Shown here: piece by piece, positions 25,301-36,000 of the stretch | Numbering within the stretch: the first letter of the stretch is position 1 | Layout: each line of letters begins with the position of its first letter | Source of the DNA: Phorcus lineatus | Taxonomy: Eukaryota; Mollusca; Gastropoda; Trochida; Trochidae | Direction: 5' to 3' | Assembly (NCBI GenBank): GCA_921293015.1 | Contig: OV121089.1 | Span: 41,650,520 to 41,714,519 of the forward strand | DNA: 64,000 nt | Made by a program: the position numbers and the translations under genes | Notes under the pieces: model-generated | Told to the model about the DNA's origin: nothing | Database searches by the model: none | The model's input: only the letters and a program-made list of their open reading frames with translations

Positions 25301-26128
25301 CATACTACTCAAAAGAAGTTAAGGGTCAATCAATCATTTTTGTTAGACATTTTATTAGACACAGGGAATATGTAAATCCAAACTTTTAAGCAAAATATTT
25401 GGTCAGAATGAGTTCAATATGTCTCAATGTTTTTGATTTTTGTTTTTTGTTTTTTTATTAGTTCCCATAGGTTACAGAATTTGAGCATTATAAATGGACA
25501 TAGAAAAAACCCAACCATTAAGAGACATTCATTATGAAAATATCAATCTAAATATATGGATTGTTGTACATTATTCCATGAATACTGGTATCAATGGTTT
25601 CAATTTGTTGTTGAAAATTTCCAATTTGTGGTTTCTTTTGAAAATTCCTTCAAAGTCTTCAGAAAGTTTTTTAATTTTGGTATCATCTTTTTTATATTAC
25701 ATAGATTGACATATTTCTTTGCAGAGATAATGATTTGATTTATAAGAATATTGTTATATAGTGTTATAAACCAAATCAAGTATTTTGAAATCATTATTTT
25801 GTGTTATAAAAAGTTATTCATCCAAAGTTGAAGTTCAGTCCAAAATTTGGAGGTTTCAAAGCAGTCCCAGTATACATGGTCAATGCTCTCAGAAAAATCA
25901 TTACAGAAACTTCATGAATCATTGTCGACAAGATTCATTTTTAACAATTCTTTTTTAGTATAAATAATTCTTTGCAGAAATCTGTATTGAAAATCATTGT
26001 CTCAATGTTGAGTCTGTTATGCAAAGCATTTGCACTATTTATACACAACTATTTTGAAGATCTGATGAAAATTCACCATTTTGAGGATAAAGAGGTCAAA
26101 CAAAACTGTCTCAAATTCGATAACTTTG

Positions 26129-27773
26129 TTAATAATGAGTGAAACCACCACGTGCTCGTAAGCAGTCGACACAACGACGAGGCATGCTGTCGATCAGACG
26201 TCGAAAAATGGTTCATTCACGAATTGTCGACAATGTAGGGCGTATAAAAACAATTTGGCAAGATTGATGCCGACAGCCTTCACGCATCAGTTGCTGGATA
26301 CAATAGGATTAAACTGTTGTTTGAATCGTTTGGGTAGCACAAAAACTGGAAACGACAAACATTCGAAATACACATTCAGTCATTTATTTCATAGTAAGTA
26401 TTGACATTAGGATTACATTTTATTTACTGCATAAATACCAAGGAAATATATTAATATGATGTACATAAGGATAGATTTTGCTAGACGACAGACTAGACAA
26501 GTAGAACAAAAAGAATAAAAACATTAACAAATTAAGACTTATGTTAGCAAATGTGTTGAGAGACACATGTCCCTACCTTGACAAATGATTGGATTTACTA
26601 CTTTAATTTAGTGAACTCACATTATGATTGTTTTAACTAAGTAAATATGATTATAAAATTGGTGAACACATCTCGAATAGTGAACTCCACTATGTAATAG
26701 GTGAGTACTTCTTTTCGCCATTTCGCACCTGAGTTCAACTTTTACTGGCAAATGCAATTTAATCCGTTGAAACAACATCACTAAAACAACACGACACATC
26801 AAAGGCTTTTTACCATCAACCCCAACTGTCGACAATTCGGGAACCCACCGAAAAAACATCTGGGGAATGGCTTGCCACTCTGCATGGAGAAATTACACCA
26901 ATTCTTGAAGCTTATCAGGTTGCCTATGATTGTCTCTCACACGTCTGCCCAACCCACCCCATGTATGCTCAATTGGTGCCAAGTCAGGAGAGTATGCAGG
27001 TCAATCCATTCGTTCAATACCATTTTGGGTGAGAAAATCATTGACAACTCGTGCTCTATGCGGTCTAGCATTGTCATCTTGAAGAGCAGAATTAGAACCT
27101 ACTCCAATTAGACGAAGACGAAAAGGCTGTAAAATTTCGTCTCTGTACCTGATACCCCTCAAATTTCCTTGGACGACGAACAAAGGAGTCATGTGATGTA
27201 CCGAAGTTTCAGCCCATACCATTACTGTACCACCTTTGAAGCGATGGCGTTGTCTGACGTTAACATCAGCAAATCTTTCTCATAACCGCCTATAGACGCG
27301 AAGTCTGCCATCATTAAAATTTAATGCAAATCGGGACTCATCAGTGTCGCCGTCACAGGTCTCAATAACGTGTGCACTAGTCACGATGTGCTGCCCTATG
27401 ACGTTGAAGAAGAGGTGGTCGAACCGCTTGTCGTCGAGATCGAATTTTGTTGGCTCGCAGACGATTTCTTAAGGTTTGGTCCGATAGCTCAACACCACTT
27501 GCATTTCGCAGTTCATCTCTCAGACATCTCGCTGTAACAATGCGCTGACGTAATTGAATTGACATGCCGGTCTTTACGTTGCGACGTTGATTTTGGCCTA
27601 CAAGACCTTGGGCGATTCTGAATTGAATTGGTTGCCTGGAAACACTGCCATAGTCTCCCAATCACACTCTGGCTACAACCGATTCTCTGTGCCACATTCC
27701 TCTGTGTAAAGCCCTGTTGAAGCCACTCAATGGTTCTTCCTCTGTCAAGTTTACCCAGCTGACGCCTGACCAT
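26129..27773 (-). pseudogene. Tc1/mariner transposase, DD34E type, broken
   Basis: The amino end reads MVRRQLGKLDRGRTIEWLQQ and then a helix-turn-helix region (QRNVAQRIGCSQSVIGRLW). The catalytic blocks follow: TDESRF (first Asp), QDDNARPH (second Asp) and SPDLAPIEHTWGGLGRRVR (Glu), with 34 residues between the second Asp and the Glu. The carboxy end reads PRRCVDCLRARGGFTHY and a stop at 26129-26131. The frame changes at least twice between 27773 and 27222. There are stops just before ERFADV (near 27280) and in ERMD*PAY (near 26998), where a Trp is normal. The last 25 or so codons are separated from the rest by the insertion at 26209-26847. Its role was cut-and-paste transposition; this copy cannot make active enzyme. 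Confidence 0.85.
26209..26847. mobile_element. 639-bp TIR element nested in the transposase
   Basis: TGGTTCATTCACGAATTGTC opens the element and its inverted counterpart (GACAATTCGGGAACCCA) closes it. The flanks are TCGAAAAA (26201-26208) and CCGAAAAA (26848-26855), an 8-bp target duplication with one substitution. Removing element and one duplicate restores an uninterrupted transposase frame (PQMFF then RRLIDSMPRRC), which proves an insertion. Eight-base duplications are typical of hAT (and P) elements, but the ends do not start with the usual hAT CA, so the superfamily is open. I see no transposase inside. Confidence 0.8.
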
Positions 27774-28139
27774 GTTGAAATTGAGAGCAGCACGGTCATG
27801 GAAGGTTTTTTTTAATGCCCAAACTGTTCATGGAAAATGCATAATGCACTTGCAAGGACATATATTCGACTCCAAAAAGTCGTACCCTAATGCGTTTGGG
27901 CGATGCAAACAGTTTTGTGGTGCCTTGTTATGAACTTTAGTTTTTGGCGACTGTCAAAATCGTTTTGTTTGAAAATGACATATGCCTTGTACACAGGTTT
28001 TGTCGTCATAATATCGTGAACCAATTTTGATATATATATAATTAAGTGTCGTCTGATATCTACAGCAAGTGTCGTCTGAAGTATTTTATTTTCAAATCAG
28101 TCATCTTTTTACTTCACGTGAGACCTTCTTCAACTTTTA

Positions 28140-28141
<2 letters not shown>

Positions 28142-28190
<49 letters not shown>
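28142..28190. repeat. (TA)n microsatellite
   Basis: About 48 bases of TA. It is flanked by an inverted repeat, AACTTTTAC on the left and GTAAAAGTT on the right. Confidence 0.95.
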
Positions 28191-28193
<3 letters not shown>

Positions 28194-28221
28194 AAAGTTA
28201 AATGTTCATGGTTTATGTATC

Positions 28222-28393
28222 AAATATTCTTTAAAAATAACAAACTGAAGATTGGTCTTCATATAAGTTCATTATACGCTATACCATTAGTAACACAATG
28301 TATAAGTTACCCTGATGATCACCATGTTGTGAAACCGGTTGGTAATGAACTTATATGAAGACCAATCTTCAGTTTGTTATTGTTATTTTTAAA

Positions 28394-28400
<7 letters not shown>
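28222..28400 (+). mobile_element. Penelope-like hairpin with hammerhead-like core
   Basis: Two long arms (28222-28273 and 28344-28400), almost exact complements, enclose a 70-base loop. The loop contains CTGATGA (28312-28318) and GAAAC (28331-28335), the two conserved core strands of hammerhead ribozymes. CC-GGTT-GG-TA (28335-28344) follows, fitting a 2-bp stem III, a tetraloop and a UA cleavage step. TATAAGTT (28301-28308) can pair with AACTTATA (28348-28355) as stem I, though three mismatches lie next to the core, and stem II is imperfect. Such minimal hammerheads with a tiny stem III are a known feature of the terminal repeats of Penelope-like elements. No reverse transcriptase is seen here, so this is a terminal-repeat relic or a short non-autonomous relative. 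Confidence 0.55.
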
Positions 28401-28440
<40 letters not shown>

Positions 28441-28475
28441 TACACACACACACACATACATACATATATCTGATA
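28395..28475. repeat. (TA)n(CA)n compound microsatellite
   Basis: TA run followed by CA/TACA units, directly abutting the right arm of the Penelope-like hairpin. Confidence 0.95.
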
Positions 28476-28544
28476 TGTGCATAGACAATTACCTGGTAGA
28501 AAAAAAAAGGTTAGACCTTTAACTTCTTTTGAGTAGTATATATA

Positions 28545-29820
28545 AAACGTCTTTCATATTGGATCAGGCCACACTTCATGTAACTTCATTGATCAAGATT
28601 TCATGTAATTTAAGTAATTTGACAAAAATATTCAAACTCTCTTTTCACTGTTTTTAAACTATGGTGATTGAATTATTAGGCTACCCATGAATGAATAGAA
28701 TATTCACAGCGTCCATTATTTTCTTTATAGAATCCTCATTTTTTTATTTTTGAAATTATCACTAATTCTTAAAAGAATTTTTTTACAGACCATTCTTTTG
28801 GACTAGTATGTTAAGGGTTAATTTCTACACTTCTCATACTGGGTACATATATATGGTATGCCGAAGACAATTTTGGCCTTGCCGATAAGAGGCATGGGAT
28901 ATGTATTAACAATTTCAGATTTCATATTTCTGGCATAAATATTTATCAATTACATGTCCTGCAAAATTTCGACAAAATGGTTGCTAATGGTTGAAGTTAT
29001 TATATGTATTAAGTTATTTACAAAAGGTATTTTCAAATGCATACTTTGTAAAAAAATAAACAAATATTTAGATTTCCATTTTGCCCCCAGTGTTTCCAAA
29101 TATATGCCTAGTGTGTTCTCGTTGCAATATGAATATGATATTCAAGTAATTGATAGGAACTTGAAAAGGAAAAATAATTGGCTGTATGATGATTGAATGA
29201 GTCGAACATAAGTGAACACCCAAAATACATGATATTTGCAAGTAATGTGAAAACCATTTGATCAGCAGCTTCAGCAGCTGTAGCTTCAGCGTATTCATTA
29301 TAATTGATCTGTTCTGAGGCTAGAACCAAGTGACTGAAGGAGCTATTCCTGACTGTTGTCCGCTCGTTAGCGATCTTCTTGGCAACAATCTCATTAATTT
29401 GCGCGTGACAACCCCTTGATCATTACATAATGCTGGTGTCATACACCGGTACAATGTATATTGGTATATGGTTTCGTGTTGATAATTGTTGTGTAAGGAG
29501 ACATTTTATCTATTTCTGTACAACTGTAAATATAGCTGACAATGTCAGAAAACATTTATAGAAAATTCCTTTACATCAATTCCACCTATAAAGGTTTCAT
29601 CATTATCTCAAAACTATTAGCTACAACTTTTACAATCATCCAAGTAGTAAAATAAAAAATAAAAGAATGTATGTCATGCATAAATAACATGAAATCCATA
29701 GAAATAACGTCAATATTTAAAAATAACTATCACGTTACTCTATCTCGATTTCTGTAGTTATGTACATATGTAGTATGTCTACTCTAGCTCAGTCACGTTT
29801 GTGTCACTTCTGTTTACTTA
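28545..29820. other. Upstream region of opsin, no other gene
   Basis: No open frame here is recognised. A short palindromic AGCAGCTTCAGCAGCT stretch is at about 29262-29280. Confidence 0.4.
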
Positions 29821-29828
29821 CAGTCTTG

Positions 29829-29866
29829 TGACGTAGCACAGTTCTTCCCTTCAAGGAAATCACGTG
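29829..29866 (+). promoter_or_regulatory. Possible opsin promoter-proximal sites
   Basis: A CRE half-type site TGACGTAG (29829-29836) and a perfect E-box CACGTG (29861-29866) lie 59-96 bases before the opsin ATG. Both are the kind of site used by CREB/ATF and bHLH factors (for example clock or MITF types). There is no convincing TATA box. Position is the main support. Confidence 0.25.
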
Positions 29867-29924
29867 GCTGACTGTATATCAACAGTCGTGGAGACGTGGT
29901 ACCACTAGCAGAATCCCCTCTGCA

Positions 29925-30054
29925 ATGGAAACACTGTGCTCTCTGAAGGGATTGGGAAATATAACAGTCCCTGTTAACGTAACTCATTTAAAGTACTGTT
30001 CAGCGTTGAGCCACTGGGAGGATTATATTGTTGCCGGATACTTGATAGTTGCAG
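29925..30054 (+). CDS. Opsin exon 1
   Basis: Starts at ATG 29925 (METLCSLKGLGNITVP) and encodes the glycosylated N terminus and the start of TM1 (HWEDYIVAGYLIVA). It ends GCAG|GTTAGT, splitting codon 44 after one base. The start was chosen because it gives a normal-length opsin N terminus with two glycosylation sites. Confidence 0.82.
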
Positions 30055-33000
30055 GTTAGTGCAATTCATCTTTCTTATCTAAAATTTATGATGTTTTATT
30101 TATAGATTTTAATTAGATTTTGAAAACATTTACTCATTTTCTGAAACTGTCATTAACAAAAGGAATTTTGGTATAAATCGATATTTCATTTGCCAGAAGA
30201 ACTTTGGTACAATCGATATCTGTGTTTATACGTAGAGCAAGCTGATTGCTGTTTTGCAATTTCCATACCAATTACTACTATGCAAACAAATAAATCATAT
30301 GTTCTGTTCCTTTATTTTTATCAATGCAAATAGACATCATTCTTTTGATCTGGACAACTGGCCCATGTAAGAAAATCACAATTAAGTGAGGAGAAAAGAA
30401 ACGCATCGGTGTAGACACGAGACAGTATAAATCAATGTCCGATCCGCTTTCACATCTCTTCACAAATATATACGAATTTTCATCCCACCAAGGTTGAATT
30501 AAAATTCGTCTCTCTTCACTATGCTGATAACTTATTCAAACAAATCGTTAAAAATGTACTCGTAATTTATACATAGTACATGGGAATGGTAAATTGTATT
30601 GTCATGAAGACGTTTGGTCATATATTCTTTATAACAGTAACTTCAAATGACTTATTCTGTTTCACAGGGTATACGTATAATACCTGTACTGGCGTCTGTA
30701 TTGAGTCTACCTAAAGCCTAACTGAATAATATACCACTTTATTTATGGCGGTGATTATTAGGATATATCATATAGTGTCGAGATTTTTCAAAACAAATAA
30801 TATAATTTCTGGTACTTTGTTTATTATCATGCGAACCTGTTAATCCTTTGGTGGCGATCAAACTTATTTCCTTGTAACTTTTAACTTTTATTTCACGATC
30901 CTCCATTATTCTTTGCCTGTCTTGTGTTAACCATCTTAATTGTTTTCATGCAGACCTGATAGCAATCTTTCTAAACACAACCGTAATATGCTTGATGTAC
31001 CGGCTGAGGAATTCCCTGAGCCACAGCGACTATTTCGTGGTCAGCCTGGCCTTGTCTGACCTCGGACACCCCTTCCTTGGTTATCCAATGACCATCGCAG
31101 CGGCCTTCTCACATCGCTGGACATTCGGAGAAATAGGTTCGTCTTTACCTTATCCATAGCTTCATCGATTCCTTGTCACTTCCCTTTTCTTGGGATCGGT
31201 TGACAAGCTGTGAGACTTGTGTCTTCACTTTAACTTCAGTGGACAAACCTTATTTAAAATCTTGCTGCTCACTGCTACAGTTCATTTATGTCAATATTCT
31301 ATAACACCGTAATTAATAAAGAACAATCTTTATGGATCTTCATCTTCTATATTGCAAGATAGACAGCATATGACTTCTTAGAGAGGCATGTATAAGCAAT
31401 ACCGTTATCAATTTAATGATGTTTTTTTAATAGTCATAATTGCTATTATATATATTAACCTGGATATTAATCAAATCTGCTTAAAATAAAATGTATTTAA
31501 ACAGTGAATGGCTTAGGTACCTGACGAGGTATTCGTATCTTTTCAATAAACCGACCAATCACGCGTTCATTAAAACTGTATAACAAATGGACGAGTTAAG
31601 TATCTCTCAACTGCGAATAATAAATCTAGTGAGGCTTGAATTACCGGTGTCTTCAGTGAGCGGAAGACTATCATGTTAATACCCTAATCGATGTCATGTC
31701 AGGAAAACCATTCCCAAATGAACTACCTGTCGTTAAATTTGTACTATTCAAATTACATACTCAAGTTCATTGAAGGTCGTAGATCAGCGTGGGAATGTAA
31801 TGTTTCAATCCTGAGTACCATTTTAAGCGCCATAAAAAGTGCATTATCGGCAGGTTTTAATATTATATATCGATTTGTATGTTTCTGTTTATCAAAAAAA
31901 TGATAATGCAATGAAATAAGTAAAGTATATTGGGTTTGAGTGTGATTGATATTGGTCATGTGAGATGAGTTTTAACTGAACTCAGCACATAAAATACATT
32001 ACAACGCAAATTAATTGTCGAAAAAACCCCACAATCCATGATACGCTAATATTAACAAGATATTACAAATACCACGATGGTTCACACCTTGGTTTGATAC
32101 ATTCGTATTTAATAAAATATACTTTTGATGAAATTACGAATTCAATGATTATATTAGCACTATTGCACCTTCATGTAGGATCTGTGAACAGGGAATTTGA
32201 CTATGTATGATAACATTGTTACTCATGTATGTCTATACAGGATGCGATATCAACGGATTTTTGGGATTTTACTTCGGTGTGACAAGCATGACGACTCTCG
32301 GGGTGTTGAGTATCGTCAGATATATTTCTGTTGCCAAACCAAGTCTTGGTGAGTAGCTATAGTATTCGACGTATTAGGCGCCCTGGTTGTTAGAAAATTT
32401 AAAAGCGGGGGCGCGTTTTCAAATGATTTTCATTTAAATTCTAAAGATTTTGTAAAGACAAATATTCGGCCACCTTTTTTGGTTCAGAATTGTTTAACGT
32501 TTAAGAGTTATATTTGCTAACATATGGAATAACTAGACAGTCGTTTTGTGCATGACATGATGAAATGCATTATGAAGCAAGACTCATGTTTGCAATGCAA
32601 CGTTCTAGATTATTCACACAGAGTAAATACGAGGGGAGCGCTTGGTATTTTTTAGTTAACTCTGTGTTACTGAACGCAGGTCTGTCTTCAGGTCATAGCA
32701 TTGTGATGCCATCAGCATTATGACAAAAAGCATTGAAGCGTCATCAATTCTTGTAAGTCACATCACTATAATCCATAATCAGTGAAGCCACGATTTGATT
32801 ACCTTGGTCTCATAAAAAGTATCCTCAGCATTTCTTTTGTTGAGGATACGAAAGCTGATGAGCAAACGCAAAGAGGTTCACGTCTAGGACATGGTTCTAT
32901 ACACAGCGATTTACTGAGCATACTTTTGAGGGTTTAAAAGGTTAAGCTTACAATGAATCATGATTCTTTGACTACCTAATACTGCGAGTCCCAAACTCAT

Positions 33001-36000
33001 AGATAATATTTAACATCGAAATGCCCTTTTCTCCATCAAAATGTTTCAGAGAAGTTGATTTCAAAATTTTCTTCAAAGGCATTTAGAAGCTGGTGTAATA
33101 GTACATGACATTTTTTTTGGACAGCAACTTCTTTATTTGATTTCTCACGCCGTTTCTGGGGTTCTTCTAGCCCTTTCTTCAGGTGACTTCTTGCCCTTTC
33201 TTCGGGTGTTTTCTAGCCCTTTCTTCAGGTGACTTCTTGCCCTTTCTTCAGGTGACTTCTAGCCCTTTCTTCAGGTGACTTCTAGCCCTTTCTCCAGGTG
33301 ACCTCTAGCCCTTTCTTCAGGTGACTTCTTGCCCTTTCTCCAGGTGACTTCTTGCCCTTTCTTCAGGTGACTTCTTGCCCTTTCTCCAGGTGACTTCTTG
33401 CCCTTTCTTCAGGTGACTTCTTGCCGTTTCTTTAGGTGACTTCTTGCCCTTTCTTCAGGTGACTAAAGAAGGAGGGACGAGAAGCAGCCCAGAAACTTCG
33501 TCTGAAATCAAATAAAGAAGTTGTTATCCATCAGAACTGTCTTGTTTTAAGATGATATTAGTTTTTTTATTTTTTACGATCGCAATTCTATTGTTTTACG
33601 TAACAAGAGTTACTAGCTGTTGACCAATGACGGCGCCTGATACCTTCATCTTTATAGGTCTCGATTTTCATTTGTTTTTATGAAGAAAACCCTAGTGAAC
33701 ATGTGTGATTATGTACAATACAGTCTAATTATAATAGTGAGTAAATTTCTTTGAAAATAACGTAAAATATCATTGATAATACCACATCTCAGATTTTCAA
33801 GGTTCATACTAATTCAACCATTATAAACTGTGTATAGTTTTATTGTTGCGGATAATATTTCCTAAAAGGGATAATTTTCAGGTAACCAACGTTTATTGTT
33901 TTGCTTTTTAAGATGTTATTCGAACATGTCGCATCAACTAATTCTAAACAAAAAAAAACCTTATTCAGCCCATTATGCGTTTCAAGTGGTGCTTATTTCA
34001 ACGTTGATCATAAATGTGACGTCAAATCACATTACATGACATTAACGCACTTAAGAAATACGATATATCTATCCGGTACGTAGTTAACGGTCATTCTTTT
34101 GCAAGCATATATCATTTTATGTAACGTCACGGCACCATAGCATTTCGATACATTTGGCCGAGTAGTTAATTAACTGTGTTTAGACCCTTGCATCTATTGT
34201 CATGATTCATAACGTTTGTCACCATATCAATGTGGAATTCCTGTCTTGCAAAGTAATTAACAGTTATTTTGATCATTACAGTGCAAGGGAAGAACCACTT
34301 CTCGGTGTACGTAACGCTCTTCCTCATCCAGTCCTACTCCCTGTTCTGGGCCATCTCTCCCCTCTTCGGATGGGGCATGTATGATGTGGAGACGTATGGC
34401 CTGTCCTGCACAATCAAGTGGAAACACCCCAACAAGTCCTATCTTCTATGCAGCTTTGTCTTCTGTTTATCTGTGCCTGTGGCTGCAATGGCCTTCAGTT
34501 ACATCTCCATTGCGAGGTTGATGAAGAGGACTCACCAGAAGATGCTGAGGTGGAAGCAAAACAGTCGTTCTCACACCTCTTGGTCCAAGCAAGAACTTCG
34601 ACTCTTAAAAGTAATTTTAAACATTACTATGTCTTTCAAATAGGCAATGAACGATAAGCAGTGTGAGACATATCGTACGTGCAGAAACATCCCGTAACAT
34701 AAGGTACTTTATTCGCGAGGCTCCTACAAACCAATGATTGACCTTTCAGGATGTTCCTCTTAATGTTACCGGCTTGTAACTCGTATCTGTTTAAATCTTT
34801 TGGACGACCATCGGTACTCTCATCCGGGCACTACATTTCATGTTAGATTACACCATTACAAATGCTGGCTTTCTTAGGCAATACGATGCTAATCTTGAGA
34901 AGACAGCCAGGTTATTGCAAGAGCCTCTCAGATAGAGTAAAATGAAAATAAAAAAGCTCCAGTCCTTTTGTCTAACTAGTTTACTGTACTTAATCAGTAG
35001 AAAGACGATAATGTAGAGATTGCGTCAAATTTGCTTTCATATGATAAACAATATCATATCAGCGGTGGAACTGGAGTTTACTACCTACAATGTACGAGGG
35101 AAGTCATATTGGGGTTTATGTTTTTCATACTATGCCCTAGGGCAAAATATCACGATTTCATTGGGATGACCGGTAAACCTCCTATGTTTTGAGGTTGACT
35201 TTGATTATTTCCTTTGATTTCGCTACGCCGTTAAAAAAGAACATCATATGTGTGGCCATGACATACTATGTTAAGACAATGCCCCTCGCTCTCGCTCGGA
35301 AAATACAAATACATTGTATGTCATGGGCACTCATATAATATCCTCAAATTTCCTTGAGAGTAATAAAGTATTATTATTAATCTAGTGACATGATCCTTTA
35401 AACGATATGTAATTAACAGCAAAGTATAATGAAATCTATGAATAACCAAACATTTATAACTCATGATCATTTTGATTTGTCATTCATTGTATGTCATGTA
35501 TTCAGAGAGGCAATAGGTACTATTTCACTCAGATTAATCAAGCAAGCTATGAAAACAAGTAGTTTCTAATATTTCCTTGGATATTCAACAGTCGCATACA
35601 TATTTCAAAATTGATTTTCTCGTTTGAATTTCATTCAGAATGGACATACTTAAAACAAGGAGGTTTTTGTAGATAACATTTACTTTGTATCAAATAAAAC
35701 AATACAGCTGCATACAGAAGGTTTGTTCACTAACCACTGGATCGTAGTGCACATATCTTGTAAGTTGGCTTTCGTTTCCATGTCAATAGAATAACTTCAG
35801 CAAGACTGACAATAGACCACCCACTGTCCATGTGTGAAATAGTCATTCTTGAACTCATTTTAGCATTGTCTGGTCACTCGTACAAAAATTCAAATTTTGG
35901 CATTTTGATATAGACAGAAGGGGTCACATTTTCGAAATTTCGATTTCGTTAAATGTCGAATAAAATGTTCCATATCGACTCTCTGAGATTAAAACCAGCA

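Larger units (their letters stand above)
25305..28536 (-). mobile_element. Tc1-like transposon with nested insertions
   Basis: The ends are inverted: CTACTCAAAAGAAGTTAAGG at the left and CTTTAACTTCTTTTGAGTAG at the right, each bordered by a TA dinucleotide (25303-25304 and 28537-28538), the target of Tc1/mariner elements. Between them lie a broken minus-strand transposase (27773 down to 26129), a second TIR element (26209-26847) and a Penelope-like hairpin with TA microsatellites (28142-28475). The unusual 3.2-kb length is explained by these later insertions. The terminal match is about 25-30 bases, so the boundary assignment is good but not certain. Confidence 0.7.
32349..34281 (+). other. 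Opsin intron 3
   Basis: 1933-base GT-AG intron. It holds a degenerate hairpin module (about 32615-32790) and the minisatellite-bearing TIR element at 33119-33529. Confidence 0.8.

Noticed and set aside
26617-26859. 80-codon minus-strand frame as transposase tail
   Set aside because: It continues from the transposase into the nested 639-bp insertion. The true tail resumes at about 26208 on the other side.
33164-33465. CRISPR-like regular spacing of short repeats
   Set aside because: Units of 23 bp follow one another without unique spacers, and the context is a eukaryotic intron. It is a minisatellite.
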